From G051903925 sp051903925 (lineage in GTDB: Bacteria > Pseudomonadota > Alphaproteobacteria > Zavarziniales > Zavarziniaceae): a stretch of DNA of 64,000 nucleotides. Positions 8,156-17,800 of the stretch are shown here, one piece after another. Within the stretch, counting starts at the first letter, position 1. Every line of letters begins with the position of its first letter. Made by a program: the position numbers and the translations under genes. The notes below the pieces were generated by a model that saw only the letters and a list, made by a program, of their open reading frames with translations, ran no database searches and was not told the DNA's origin. Location: positions 1,612,001 through 1,676,000 of the forward strand of contig NZ_CP173678.1 in assembly GCF_051903925.1 (NCBI RefSeq). Reading direction: 5' to 3'.

Positions 8156-8565
8156 CCGCTGTGAACGAGGCAGCCGCCCTGCCCTCCGACCGGATCGTGG
8201 TGGTGGCGACCGATCGCTCGCCCGCCGTCGACTTCGACTTCGCCACGGGCAGGCTGTCGCTGAAGGGCGAATCCTACCCCGAGGATGCGGCGGCCTTCTT
8301 TGGGCCGCTGATCAACGGCGTTCGCGCCCACCTGACCGATCCGGCGGATGCGATCGTTTTCGATCTCGAACTGGCCTATTTCAACTCCTCCAGCGCCAAG
8401 GCGATCATGAACCTGTTCCAGGTCCTGGAACGCACGGCCCAGGCCGGCGCCTCGGTCACGATCAACTGGCACTATGCGGCGGATGACGAGGCCATGCAGG
8501 AATTCGGCGAGGACTTCGCCGAGGACTTCGAGAGTGCCCAGTTCAACATGTGTGCCAAATCATGA
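8152..8565 (+). CDS. siaC: SiaC-like regulator (DUF1987, STAS-like)
   Basis: Switch protein of the module. In P. aeruginosa, unphosphorylated SiaC binds and activates the diguanylate cyclase SiaD, and phosphorylation by SiaB blocks this. The 137-residue protein has the DUF1987 pattern: an N-terminal strand region with DFDFATGRLSLKGESYPEDA (27-46), then FDLELAYFNSSSAKAIMNLF (70-89). The Ser cluster S79-S81 in YFNSSSAK is where the phospho-acceptor of the family lies; which Ser is used cannot be told from sequence. Start and stop codons overlap both neighbours, so production is tightly coupled. Confidence 0.82.
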   Translation: MTAVNEAAALPSDRIVVVATDRSPAVDFDFATGRLSLKGESYPEDAAAFFGPLINGVRAHLTDPADAIVFDLELAYFNSSSAKAIMNLFQVLERTAQAGASVTINWHYAADDEAMQEFGEDFAEDFESAQFNMCAKS

Positions 8566-9434
8566 ACCAGCCCATGTCCGCCGCGCCCCGGCTTCTCGAA
8601 GACCTGCTGGCGCCCGCCTCTCCGGCACCGGACGTGCCTTCGCAGAGCTACAGCCTGTTCGAGGCGGAGGAGCGCATCCTGGCCGAGGCCGAGGCCATGA
8701 TCGAGCGCCTGGAGCGGGTCCAGGGGGGCGTGCGTGCTTTCTCCGACGCGTTCCGCCAGAGCTTTCGCGAGCAGCAGCGCCTGATCCGGCTGAGCGACCG
8801 GATGCAGCGCGACCTGCAGGTGGCCAATCGCCGCCTGGCCGAGCAGGCACATGACCTGCGCGTACTGAACACCAAGCTGGAATGCGAGATCGAGCAGCGC
8901 GGCGAGCTGGAGGCCGAATTGCGGCGCCAGGCCTCGATCGACGTCCTGACCGGCGCGCTGACCAGGCGGCGGCTGCTGGAACTGGCGGCGCACGAGTTGC
9001 GGCGCAGTGCCCGCACGGGGCGGCCGCTGGGCCTGCTGCTGCTGGACGTCGACCATTTCAAGGCGGTCAACGACCGCTTCGGCCATGCCGCGGGCGATGC
9101 CGCCCTGCAGCATCTGACGCGCGTCTGCCAGGCGGGCCTGCGCGATGGCGATGTCTTCGGTCGCATGGGGGGCGAGGAATTCGCCGTCCTGCTGCCCGAG
9201 ACGGGCATGGAGCAGGCCCTGGAGATCGCCGAGCGCCTGCGCCGGACCGCAGAGGTCGAGCCCCTGGTGCGCGACGGGCACGCGATCGAACTGACGCTGA
9301 GCATCGGCGTCACGGTCGCCGAGTCGGGCGAGACCATGCTGGACCAGGCCCTGTCCCGCGCGGACGAGGCGCTCTACCGCGCCAAGAGCGACGGCCGAAA
9401 CACCGCGCGCCGCAGCCTGATGGGGGCCACCTGA
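8562..9434 (+). CDS. siaD: SiaD-like diguanylate cyclase
   Basis: Makes cyclic di-GMP from two GTP. The 290-residue soluble protein has an N-terminal helical region (about 30-125, coiled-coil like) that would receive the SiaC-like partner, then a GGDEF domain with substrate helix DVDHFKAVNDRFGHAAGD (162-179) and active-site GGEEF at 203-207. An inhibitory site RDGD lies at 194-197, five residues before GGEEF, so product feedback should be intact. There is no transmembrane segment or EAL domain. It overlaps the preceding gene by ATGA and the following binding-protein gene by TGATG. Confidence 0.88.
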   Translation: MNQPMSAAPRLLEDLLAPASPAPDVPSQSYSLFEAEERILAEAEAMIERLERVQGGVRAFSDAFRQSFREQQRLIRLSDRMQRDLQVANRRLAEQAHDLRVLNTKLECEIEQRGELEAELRRQASIDVLTGALTRRRLLELAAHELRRSARTGRPLGLLLLDVDHFKAVNDRFGHAAGDAALQHLTRVCQAGLRDGDVFGRMGGEEFAVLLPETGMEQALEIAERLRRTAEVEPLVRDGHAIELTLSIGVTVAESGETMLDQALSRADEALYRAKSDGRNTARRSLMGAT

Positions 9435-10222
9435 TGCCCCGCGGGCCGTCCCGCCGCGGCCTTGTCCTGCTGGGCCTTGCGGCGCTTGCGGCCTGGGCGT
9501 CGCCGCGTGCCGGGGCCAGCGCACAGGAGCCGGTGAAGCTGGTCGTGGGGGTTGAGAACCAGGACTACATGCCGGTCTATGGTGTGGCCGACGGGCAGTA
9601 TGTGGGCTTTGCCCGCGAGCTTCTGGATGCCTTCGCCCAGGACCGGGGCTATGTCTTCGAGTATCGCCCGCTGCCTGTACCGCGGCTCTATGCCTCGCTG
9701 TTCGCGGGGCAGGTCGACTTCAAGTTCCCCGACGATCCCAGCTGGCGCGCGGAGGAACGCGCAGGCAAGGCGCTTGTCTACAGCGGCGGCATGGCCCGCT
9801 ATATCGACGGCACGATGGTGACCCAGGCCAAGGTCGGCTCAGCCCCCGAGGCGATCGGCAAGCTGGGCACGATCACGGGTTTCGCGCCCTATGTCTGGCT
9901 GGACCGGATCGCCCAGGGCAAGCCGGTCCTGGTCGAGAACGGGGACATGCGTGCCCTGGTCGCCCAGGTGACGACCGGCCGCATCGATGGGGCCTATGTC
10001 AATGTCGCCGTCGCCACGCGCGAAGCGCGGGAGGCCGGCCTGCCCGCGGAAGCCCTGGTCTTCGATCCGGGCCTGCCCTATTCGGCGGCGGTCTATCGCA
10101 TCTCGACCCTGACCAAGGGCGAGGTGATCCGCCAGCTGGACGAATGGATCATGGCCAACGGCACGCGGGTCGAGGCCATGCGCCAGCGCCACGGGGTCGA
10201 GGCCGGCCTGGACCGGCGCTGA
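9434..10222 (+). CDS. Periplasmic solute-binding protein (family 3-like) inside the Sia cluster
   Basis: A 262-residue secreted protein with a twin-Arg-like, hydrophobic signal segment (residues about 7-31, ending ASA) followed by a small two-lobe binding fold. VGVENQDYMPVYGVADGQYVG leads the first lobe, and DFKFPDDPSWR and LVAQVTTGRIDGAYVN are in the usual positions. No ABC permease or ATPase is adjacent. Because its start overlaps the diguanylate cyclase stop and the phosphatase gene follows after 21 bases, I infer that it senses a ligand for the membrane phosphatase instead of feeding a transporter. Such binding proteins are not part of the classical siaABCD operon. Confidence 0.75.
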   Translation: MPRGPSRRGLVLLGLAALAAWASPRAGASAQEPVKLVVGVENQDYMPVYGVADGQYVGFARELLDAFAQDRGYVFEYRPLPVPRLYASLFAGQVDFKFPDDPSWRAEERAGKALVYSGGMARYIDGTMVTQAKVGSAPEAIGKLGTITGFAPYVWLDRIAQGKPVLVENGDMRALVAQVTTGRIDGAYVNVAVATREAREAGLPAEALVFDPGLPYSAAVYRISTLTKGEVIRQLDEWIMANGTRVEAMRQRHGVEAGLDRR

Positions 10223-10243
10223 TCCCACCTGCCCCTTTTCCGT

Positions 10244-11971
10244 GTGAGTACGCAACCGATGGCATTCCCGGCCCCGGCCGACCCTGATGCCGCGTCCGGT
10301 CCGGGGAGCGCTGCCCGCGGCGTGCCGGGCCGCCGCCGCGGCCTGACCGCGCGACAGGCTGTCGTGACCTTCCTGGTGGCGCTGGGCTTCGGCCTGATCA
10401 CCAGCGGGCTCGAGCTCTATTTCGACTGGCGCAGCATGCGCGCCGCGGCCCGGGCCGAGCTGGTGGAGACGGCGGCCACCGTCGGCTCGTCCGCGGACGA
10501 GGCGGCGTTCCAGATGAGCGCGCCCCTGGCCGCCCAGATCGTGGACGGCCTGTTCCGGCGCGAGACGGTCGCGCGCGTGCGCATGGTCGACAATTTCGGC
10601 AACGTCCTGGCCGAGCGTCAGCGCGAGGGGGGCACGGGTGCGAACCCGCTGGCCGACGCGCTGTTTGGCGATGTCGTGTCGATCACGCGGCCGCTGACCT
10701 ATGGCGCCACGCGCGACGACGTGGGCCGGATGGAGATCGCGCTCTCGCCCGAGCTCGTCGCCAGCGGCTTCTTCCAGCGCGCGGCGACCAATGCTGGCAT
10801 CGGCCTGGCCCGGGCCTTTGCCATCGCGGGCGTCCTGATCGGCATCTTCTACCTGATGATCACGCGGCCGCTGGTCCGCCTCAGCGCCGCGATCGGCCGC
10901 ATCGACCCGGCGCGGCCGGGCGCCCACCTGGTGCCGCAGATCCGCGATCATGCGGATGACGAGCTGGGCTCGCTGGTCACGTCGCTCAACGCCCTGCTGG
11001 CGGAGAGCCAGGCGGGGCTGGACGCGCGCGACCGGGCGGAGGGGCAGCTGACCGACCTGACCCGCACGCTGGAGGCGCGCGTGGTCGAGCGCACCCAGGC
11101 GCTGGAGGAGAGCAACCAGGCGCTCAGCGTGGGCAAGGCCCAGACCGAGCAGGCCCTGGCGGCCCTGAACAGCGCGCACGCCCAGCTGGACGAGGCCAAC
11201 CGCCTGCTGCTGGAGAGCCTGCGCTATGCCCGGCGCATCCAGACCGCGCAGCTGCCCCAGGCGGCCGACCTTGCGGGCCTGGTCCGCGACATCGCCGTGA
11301 TGTGGCAGCCGCTGCACCTGGTCGGCGGCGACTATTATTGGCTGGAGCAGATCGACGGCCGCGCCTATGTCGTGCTGGCGGATTGCACTGGCCATGGCGT
11401 GCCCGGGGCCTTTGTCACGCTGGTCGTCGCGGCGGCGCTGGACCGCGTCCTGCACGAGCGCCGCCTGCGCGATCCGGTCGAGGTGCTGGAGGCGCTGGAC
11501 GCCCTGGTGCGCTCCGGCCTGCGCCAGGATCGCAGCGACGGCCTGGGCGGCGATGCCGACGACGGATTCGACGCCGCCTGCCTGGTGATCGACCCCGCCG
11601 ACCGCACCGCGCACTATGCCAGTGCCGGCCTGCCGCTGCTGGTCTGCCGCGACGGCGTGGTGGCGGAGCTGAAGGGCGATCGGCGCAGCCTGGGCTATCG
11701 CCAGGTGGGCGACGCGGCGCCACTGACCTCCCACGCGATCCCGCTGGAACCGGGCCTGTCCCTGTTCATGATGACGGACGGCGTGCCCGACCAGATGGGC
11801 GGCAGCCCACGCCGCCTGATGGGGCGCAAGCGCCTCGCCCGCCTGCTCGAACGCACCGCCGGCCAGCCGATGGCCACGCGCCTGGCCGGGATCGAGAGCG
11901 ACCTTGCTACCTATCGCGGCGAGGAACGCCTGCGCGACGACATGAGCCTGATCGGCATCCAGCCGCTTTGA
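10244..11971 (+). CDS. siaA: SiaA-like membrane PP2C/SpoIIE phosphatase with HAMP domain
   Basis: Predicted to dephosphorylate the SiaC-like protein and so switch the cyclase on. The 575-residue protein has a first membrane helix near 38-57, a periplasmic sensor region, a second helix near 184-206, a HAMP segment, and a long coiled coil (about 260-325). The PP2C domain from about 326 has GGDYYW, ADCTGHGVPGA and the late DGVPDQ and DDMSL metal-binding motifs. The start is GTG at 10244; an ATG 15 bases later is possible. It is the last gene of the cluster and converges on the alpha-E gene, with a repeat element between them. Confidence 0.85.
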   Translation: MSTQPMAFPAPADPDAASGPGSAARGVPGRRRGLTARQAVVTFLVALGFGLITSGLELYFDWRSMRAAARAELVETAATVGSSADEAAFQMSAPLAAQIVDGLFRRETVARVRMVDNFGNVLAERQREGGTGANPLADALFGDVVSITRPLTYGATRDDVGRMEIALSPELVASGFFQRAATNAGIGLARAFAIAGVLIGIFYLMITRPLVRLSAAIGRIDPARPGAHLVPQIRDHADDELGSLVTSLNALLAESQAGLDARDRAEGQLTDLTRTLEARVVERTQALEESNQALSVGKAQTEQALAALNSAHAQLDEANRLLLESLRYARRIQTAQLPQAADLAGLVRDIAVMWQPLHLVGGDYYWLEQIDGRAYVVLADCTGHGVPGAFVTLVVAAALDRVLHERRLRDPVEVLEALDALVRSGLRQDRSDGLGGDADDGFDAACLVIDPADRTAHYASAGLPLLVCRDGVVAELKGDRRSLGYRQVGDAAPLTSHAIPLEPGLSLFMMTDGVPDQMGGSPRRLMGRKRLARLLERTAGQPMATRLAGIESDLATYRGEERLRDDMSLIGIQPL

Positions 11972-12035
11972 GGCGTGGGCAGCCTGGCGTCGCCGGTCTG
12001 GTGATCCGGACCTCGCGAGGATTGCCGTCATGAAA

Positions 12036-12154
12036 GCCCTCCGCCCTCGCGGGGGAGGGTGGGGTGGGGGGCATCCACGCCAATACCTTCATCTCAAGCG
12101 AAGGCGCGTCGCCGCCGCCCCCCATCCTGACCTTCCCCCCGTGAGGGGGGAAGG
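12036..12154. repeat. Dispersed composite palindromic repeat, copy A
   Basis: Two facing arms, each itself a hairpin: CCCTCGCGGGGGAGGG followed by a G-run at the left, and a C-run followed by CTTCCCCCCGTGAGGGGGGAAG at the right, about 40 bases apart. Similar elements occur at 49447-49566 and 58235-58351. It lies between the converging siaA-like and alpha-E genes, where it could act as a transcription terminator for both. Confidence 0.75.
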
Positions 12155-12169
12155 AACAGGGGCGTGCCT

Positions 12170-13267
12170 TCAGAGCTGCGTCTGGCTCTGCGACTGACCT
12201 TGGCTCTGGGACTGACCTTGGCTCTGCGACTGGCCTTGGCCGTCCTGGGACTGGGACTGGCTTTGCGTCTGGGCCGGTTCCGCCACCTGATGCGACTGGG
12301 CGGCGGGCGCGTCGCCAGGCGGCACGTAGTAGAAGAACGAGGCCCCGACCTCGTTCGTAAGGTCGACCAGCTTGCGCTGGACCCAGTCCAGGTACTGGTG
12401 CAGGCCCAGGCGCAGCACGTCCTTGATCGTGTCCGACTGCATCGTGCCGCGCAGATCGTCGAACTTCTCCAGCACCTTGTTCCCCGCCCGCACGCCAAAG
12501 CGCAGGCGCAGGCCGTGCAGCAGTTCCTCCGCCTGCCGCACGGCGCCGGACACGGAACGGGGGAAGCTGTCGTCGAACAGCAGGAACTCGGCCACGGCCG
12601 ACGGGCTCATGCCGCGCGGATGCACCCGGCGAAAGGCGTGGTAGCCGGCCGCCGAGCGCAGCACCGCGTTCCACTGGCTGACGTCGAGCGCCGAGCCGAC
12701 ATCGGACACCGAGGGGAGCAGCAGGTGATACTTGATGTCGAGCAGGCGCGTCGTCTGGTCCGCCCGCTCGATCAGCTTGCCCAGCTGGTAGAAGTGCCAG
12801 CCCTGGTCGCGATAGAAGGTCCCCTCCACGATCCCGTTATGGGTCTGGCAGCCCTCCTTGATGCGGTCGCAGACGCGCACCAGGCTGTTGAGGGAGACGT
12901 CCTGCCCCACGGCCGATAGGTCGCGGTAGAACACGTTGAGCTGCGTCCACATCTCGGTCGAGATCAGCGGCCTCAGCGTCCGCGCATTGTCCCGGGCCGC
13001 CTTGATGCACGACAGGATCGAACTGGGATTGGTCGTGTCGGCCAGGTAGTAGCGCGCCACCGCCGCGGCCGAGGCCTTGGGGTGGATCTTGAAGAAGCGC
13101 TCCTCGTCCGCGTTCAGCTGGATGATCGACAGCCAGTTCTGGTTGCCCTGCGCATCGCGGCTGAAGGTTTCGTTGACCTGCAGCAGGCGGGCCAGGTTCT
13201 CCGCCCGCTCCATGTAGCGGGCCAGCCAGAACGTGTTCTCGGCAAAGCGTGCCAGCAACCTAGCCAA
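12170..13267 (-). CDS. Alpha-E domain protein with Ser/Gln-repeat tail
   Basis: Stand-alone alpha-E (DUF403) protein, a helical family that nearly always travels with circularly permuted ATP-grasp enzymes. Residues 1-310 cover the domain, starting LLARFAENTFWLARYMERAENLARLL and including the DQGWHFYQLGKLIERADQT region. The last 35 residues are a low-complexity tail of QSQS units ending TQL, encoded by a short tandem DNA repeat at 12173-12260. The TTG start overlaps the ATP-grasp stop by eight bases, showing translational coupling. The family has no proven reaction; involvement in peptide or amide bond formation is predicted from gene neighbourhoods. Confidence 0.85.
   Translation of the reverse strand: MARLLARFAENTFWLARYMERAENLARLLQVNETFSRDAQGNQNWLSIIQLNADEERFFKIHPKASAAAVARYYLADTTNPSSILSCIKAARDNARTLRPLISTEMWTQLNVFYRDLSAVGQDVSLNSLVRVCDRIKEGCQTHNGIVEGTFYRDQGWHFYQLGKLIERADQTTRLLDIKYHLLLPSVSDVGSALDVSQWNAVLRSAAGYHAFRRVHPRGMSPSAVAEFLLFDDSFPRSVSGAVRQAEELLHGLRLRFGVRAGNKVLEKFDDLRGTMQSDTIKDVLRLGLHQYLDWVQRKLVDLTNEVGASFFYYVPPGDAPAAQSHQVAEPAQTQSQSQSQDGQGQSQSQGQSQSQGQSQSQTQL
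12173..12260. repeat. Short tandem repeat encoding the QS-rich tail
   Basis: Imperfect direct repeats of an 18-21 base unit (core TTGGCTCTGCGACTG and variants) at the 3' end of the alpha-E gene. They encode runs of Gln-Ser with occasional Gly. Such repeats can change copy number by slippage. Confidence 0.6.
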
Positions 13268-14696
13268 GGACCCACGTGTCTTTCGACCCGCCTCCCTGGC
13301 TGGAATTCACGATCATCGAGCCGCGGCGCAGGGCGACGCGGGTCAGGCCGCCGGGCAGGACCCAGGTGCTGCGCCCGGTGACCGCGAACGGCCGCAGGTC
13401 GACATGGCGCGCCTCGACCCCATCCTCGGTCAGGGTGGGGCAGACGGAGAGCTGGATCATCGGCTGGCTGATATAGTTGTCGGGATCCTCGATCAGCTTC
13501 GCCCGGGCATCGGCCAGTTCCTCGGCCGTGGCGCGGGGGCCGATGGTGATGCCATAGCCGCCAGCCTCGCCCACTGGCTTGGTCACCAGCTCGTGCAGGT
13601 GCTCCAGCGTATAGGCCAGGGCGTCGGGCTCGCGACAGATGTGCGTCTCGACATTCTTCAGGATCGGGTCCTGGTCCAGGTAGTACTTGATGAGCCGCGG
13701 CATGTAGGCATAGACCGCCTTGTCGTCGGCGACCCCCGTGCCCACCGCATTGGCCAGCGCCACATTGCCCTTGGCATAGGCCCGCATCAGGCCCGGCACG
13801 CCCAGGGCGCTGTCGGGGCGGAACACCTCGGGGTCCAGGAAGTCGTCGTTGATGCGGCGATAGATGACGTGGACGGGGGCCAGCCCTTCGGTCGTCTTCA
13901 TCCAGACGCGATCATTGACCACGACCAGGTCGCTGCCCTCGACCAGGGGCACGCCCATCTCCCGGCTCAGGAAGATGTGCTCGAAATAGGCCGAGTTGTA
14001 GGTGCCGGGCGACAGCAGGACGACCTGCGGGTCGGACACGCCCGCGGGCGCCATCTCGACCATGGCCTGCTGCAATTGCGGGCCATAGTCATCGACCGGC
14101 TGCAGCGGAATGTCGGAGACCAGGTCGGGAAAGGCCCGCAGCATCATGTTGCGGTTCTCAAGGACATAGGACACGCCCGACGGGGTGCGGGCATTGTCCT
14201 CCAGCACCATGAACTCGCCCATCTGGTCGCGCACCACGTCGATGCCGCAGATGTTGACATAGGTGCCGTGGGCGACCTTGATCCCCGCCATCTCGGGGCG
14301 GTAGTTGGCATTGCCCAGCACCAGTTCGCGCGGGATGATGCCGTCCTTCAGCGCGTGCTGGGCGCCATAGACATCGCCCAGGAACAGGTTCAGCGCCTGC
14401 ACCCGCTGGACCACGCCCGCCTGCAGCGTCTGCCAGGCCTCGCGGCTCAGCACGCGGGGGATGACGTCAAAGGGCAGGATGCGGTCGATTGCACCGGTAT
14501 CGGAATACACGGTGAACGTGATGCCCTGGTTATAGAGTTCGCGCTCGGTATCGGCGGCCCGGCGGCGCAGTTCCGCAAGATCGATCTGAGCCAGCCTGCG
14601 CTGGATCTCGGCCGTGTGCTCGGCCGGGGCTTCCGCCCGCCCAAGCATCTCGCAGTAGCTTTGCCCCTGACTGTAGTGCTCCAGCACCCCAGCCAT
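13260..14696 (-). CDS. Circularly permuted type 2 ATP-grasp protein
   Basis: Predicted ATP-dependent carboxylate-amine ligase of the circularly permuted ATP-grasp family (DUF404/DUF407 type). The 478-residue protein shows the family blocks RVLSREAWQTLQAGVVQRVQA, LGNANYRPEMAGI, FMVLEDNARTPSGVSYVLENR (about 165-185), IYRRINDDFLDPEVF, GLMRAYAKGNVALANAVGTG, and the terminal GGLTRVALRRGSMIVNSSQGG with KDTWVL. I chose the ATG at 14696 because GAGAGG stands just before it; a longer frame begins 24 bases upstream. It is followed by the alpha-E gene with an eight-base overlap. The substrate is unknown. Confidence 0.88.
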   Translation of the reverse strand: MAGVLEHYSQGQSYCEMLGRAEAPAEHTAEIQRRLAQIDLAELRRRAADTERELYNQGITFTVYSDTGAIDRILPFDVIPRVLSREAWQTLQAGVVQRVQALNLFLGDVYGAQHALKDGIIPRELVLGNANYRPEMAGIKVAHGTYVNICGIDVVRDQMGEFMVLEDNARTPSGVSYVLENRNMMLRAFPDLVSDIPLQPVDDYGPQLQQAMVEMAPAGVSDPQVVLLSPGTYNSAYFEHIFLSREMGVPLVEGSDLVVVNDRVWMKTTEGLAPVHVIYRRINDDFLDPEVFRPDSALGVPGLMRAYAKGNVALANAVGTGVADDKAVYAYMPRLIKYYLDQDPILKNVETHICREPDALAYTLEHLHELVTKPVGEAGGYGITIGPRATAEELADARAKLIEDPDNYISQPMIQLSVCPTLTEDGVEARHVDLRPFAVTGRSTWVLPGGLTRVALRRGSMIVNSSQGGGSKDTWVLG

Positions 14697-14815
14697 CGTC
14701 ACCTCTCTTTCAGCGCGCATCCGGCCTCAACCCTACCCTGTCGGCACCGCGCCGCAACAGGGCCTTGGCATTCGGCCCGTGCGCATAACGCCGCGTGGGT
14801 GGGGCGGGGGCGCGC

Positions 14816-17800
14816 TCAGGCGAAGACGAAGTCGGCCTCGGTCAGCTCGGCCTTCAGGACGCCGGTCAAGGTGATTGTATTGTTGGCATCCAGCGTGATG
14901 ACGGCTCCGCCCCCCACATCGGCGGTCGAGGCCATCACGTCGGCAAAGTCCGTGAACGCCGTCGCCGACAGGTCGAGCAGGTCATGGCCGGTACCGCCAC
15001 CCGCAGTGAAGTCCGTGACCGTGTCGTTGCCGAAGACCGCGTTGAACACGAACGTGTCGGCTCCCCCCAGGCCCGTCAGAACGTTGTCGCCCATGTTGCC
15101 GGTCAGGCGATTTTCCAAGTCTGTTCCAGTGCCGTCGATATCCCCGGCACCCGTCAGGACCAGATCCTCAAGCTGGGATTCCAATTGCTGGCTGCCCGAC
15201 AGATTGAAGCTGACACTGGACAGGACTGTGTCGTGTCCGCCACCGGGGCCGCCTTCGTCAAACACCACCTGGTCGCCTGGATCGTCCACCACATAGACGT
15301 CGTCACCTGACTCACCGGCCATCCCGTCAAACCCGCTACCGCCGTCCAGCCAGTCATTCCCATCATTGCCGATCAGAAAGTCACGGTTGGCACCCCCATA
15401 GAGCGTATCGTGCCCAAGGCCGCCAGCAATGTAATCGTCGCCGTCCTGGCCCATCAGCGTCGAATTGCCATCGAGTTGGGGGGAGTAAGTGTCGTAAACC
15501 TGGACAAAATCGTCGCCACTACCGCCCATGATCAGGTCGTTGCCGCCATTGCCGATCACGGTGTCATTGCCATCCAGGCCGGACAGCGTGTTGTCGCCGG
15601 CATTTCCGACCAGCGTATTGACCTGCATGTTGCCCAAGGCGTCGATCGCGTCCGAGCCAAGCAGCGTGACCTCCTCGACGAAGGTGCCGGCGAGGGTTAC
15701 CGATGCCGTGGCAAGGATGACGTCCCGACCGCTGTTGTCGCCATTGCCCTCGATGACACGGTCGCCTGGGTCGTCGACGACGTAGGTGTCCCGACCATCG
15801 CCACCAAGCATCGTGTCGGCACCCGCGCCGCCATCGATGAAGTTGTCGGCTGAGTTGCCGATGATGTGGTTCGACAGGTCGTTGCCGATGACCGTGCCTT
15901 CGCTGAACCCAAACAGGACCACGTTCTCGATGTGCGGCGTGTTCGACAGGTCAAAATTGCCATTGATCCGAACTGTGTCGCTCCCGCCATTGGCTGTCTC
16001 AATCAGGACCGGGCTGCCATTGCCGGAGTATGTGTCGTCGCCGGCTCCGCCAATCAGCGTTCCGGTGGCGCCGCTCAGCACGTCGTTGCCTTCGCCGCCG
16101 TCGAGCCAGCCAGAGCCCGTCAGCGTGTCATTGCCACTACCGCCATAGAGCATTCCGTTGGCAGTGAGGACATCGTTGCCCTCAAAGCCCAGGATGCGAT
16201 CCGTTCCGCCGCCGCCGATCAGGGTGTTGTTGCCGACGTTGCCCAGGATCGTGTTGGCGAGCGTGTTGCCCGTGCCGTTGATGGCGCTGCCGCCGAGCAG
16301 GACCAGGTTCTCGACATTGGCGCCCAGGATGAAGCTGACCGCGCTGCGGACCGTGTCGGTGCCCTCGTTCGCGGCCTCGCCGACCTGGTCGCTCGCGTTG
16401 TCGACGATGTAGGTGTCGTCGCCCTTGCCCCCGAACATGCGGTCGGTGCCGGCCATGCCGTTCAGGACCTTGTTGCCGGCATTGCCGGTCAGGATGTTGG
16501 CGAAGCTGTTGCCCGTGGCGTTCAGGTTGCCCGTGCCAAGCAGCTTCAGGTTCTCGACCTGAAGCCCCGCCAGCGTGTAGCTCAGCGTGGTGGAGATGCC
16601 GTCGGTGCCGCCGTTCGCCGCCTCCACCACCCGGTCGCCGGCGCTGTCGACGATGTAGCTGTCACTGCCCAGGCCGCCCGCCATCACGTCGGCGCCCGTG
16701 CCGCCGTCCAGCACGTTGTTGCCCGTGTTGCCGGTCAGGCTGTTGGCCAGCGCATTGCCCGTGGCGTTCAGGTTGGCTGAGCCCAGCAGGACGATGTGTT
16801 CGACCTGCGCCTTGTTGGCCAGGCTGAAGCTGGCACTGGCGCGCACCGTGTCTATGCCGCCATTGGCAGCCTCACCCACCAGGTCGGCCGGATTGTCGAC
16901 CTGGTACACGTCGTTGCCGCTGCCGCCGAACATCGTGTCCACGCCCGTGCCGCCGACCAGCGTGTCGTTGCCGGCATGGCCGAACAGCGTGTCGGCGTCT
17001 GCCCCGCCGTCCAAAGTGTCGTTGCCGCCATTGCCCAGGATCAGGTCCGCCCCGGCCAGGCCCAGCAGGACGTTGGCGCCGCCATTGCCAACGATCGTGT
17101 TGGCCGTATTGCTGCCGGTGACGTTGAGGTTGCCGCCGCCCAGCAGGGTGATGACCTCGACCTCCGCCCCGCTGCCCAGGGTGGTGCTGGCCGTGGTGCG
17201 CACCTGGTCCACGCCGCCATTGGCGACCTCGATGATGCGGTCGCCGGCATTGTCGACGACATAGGTGTCGTTGCCCGAACCCCCGATCATCAGGTCGGCA
17301 CCCGCCGCCCCGTCCAGCACGTTGTTGCCGGCGGTGCCGGTCAGGGTGTTGGCGAAGCTGTTGCCGGTCGCGTTCAGGTTGCCCGCGCCCAGCAGCGTCA
17401 CGTTCTCGGCAAACACGCCCGCCAGCGAGAAGCTGACGCTGGACAGGACCGTGTCGGTCCCGCCGTTCGCCTGCTCGATCACCCGGTCGCTGGTGCGGTC
17501 GACCGTATAGGTGTCGTTGCCCAGGCCGCCGATCATGATGTCGGTGCTGGCGCCGCCGGTCAGGGTGTCGTTGCCACTGCCGCCATCGAGCGTGTTGGTG
17601 TTGCCAGCGGACGTGGTGCCGACCAGCAGCACATCGTCGCCCCCGCCGCCGACCAGCACATTGTTGCCGCCATTGCCCACGATCGACACGACGGTGGCCG
17701 TGAAGGGATCAACCTTCAGCGTGTCGCTGCCGGCCCCACCCAGCAGGGTGAGGGTCTGGTTGGCGCTGTCCACGAGATCGCTGCTCAGCGTGATCGAGGT

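Noticed and set aside
9839..12031. 730-codon minus-strand open frame under the SiaA-like gene
   Set aside because: It is antisense to a gene with clear PP2C and HAMP motifs and has no recognisable domain.
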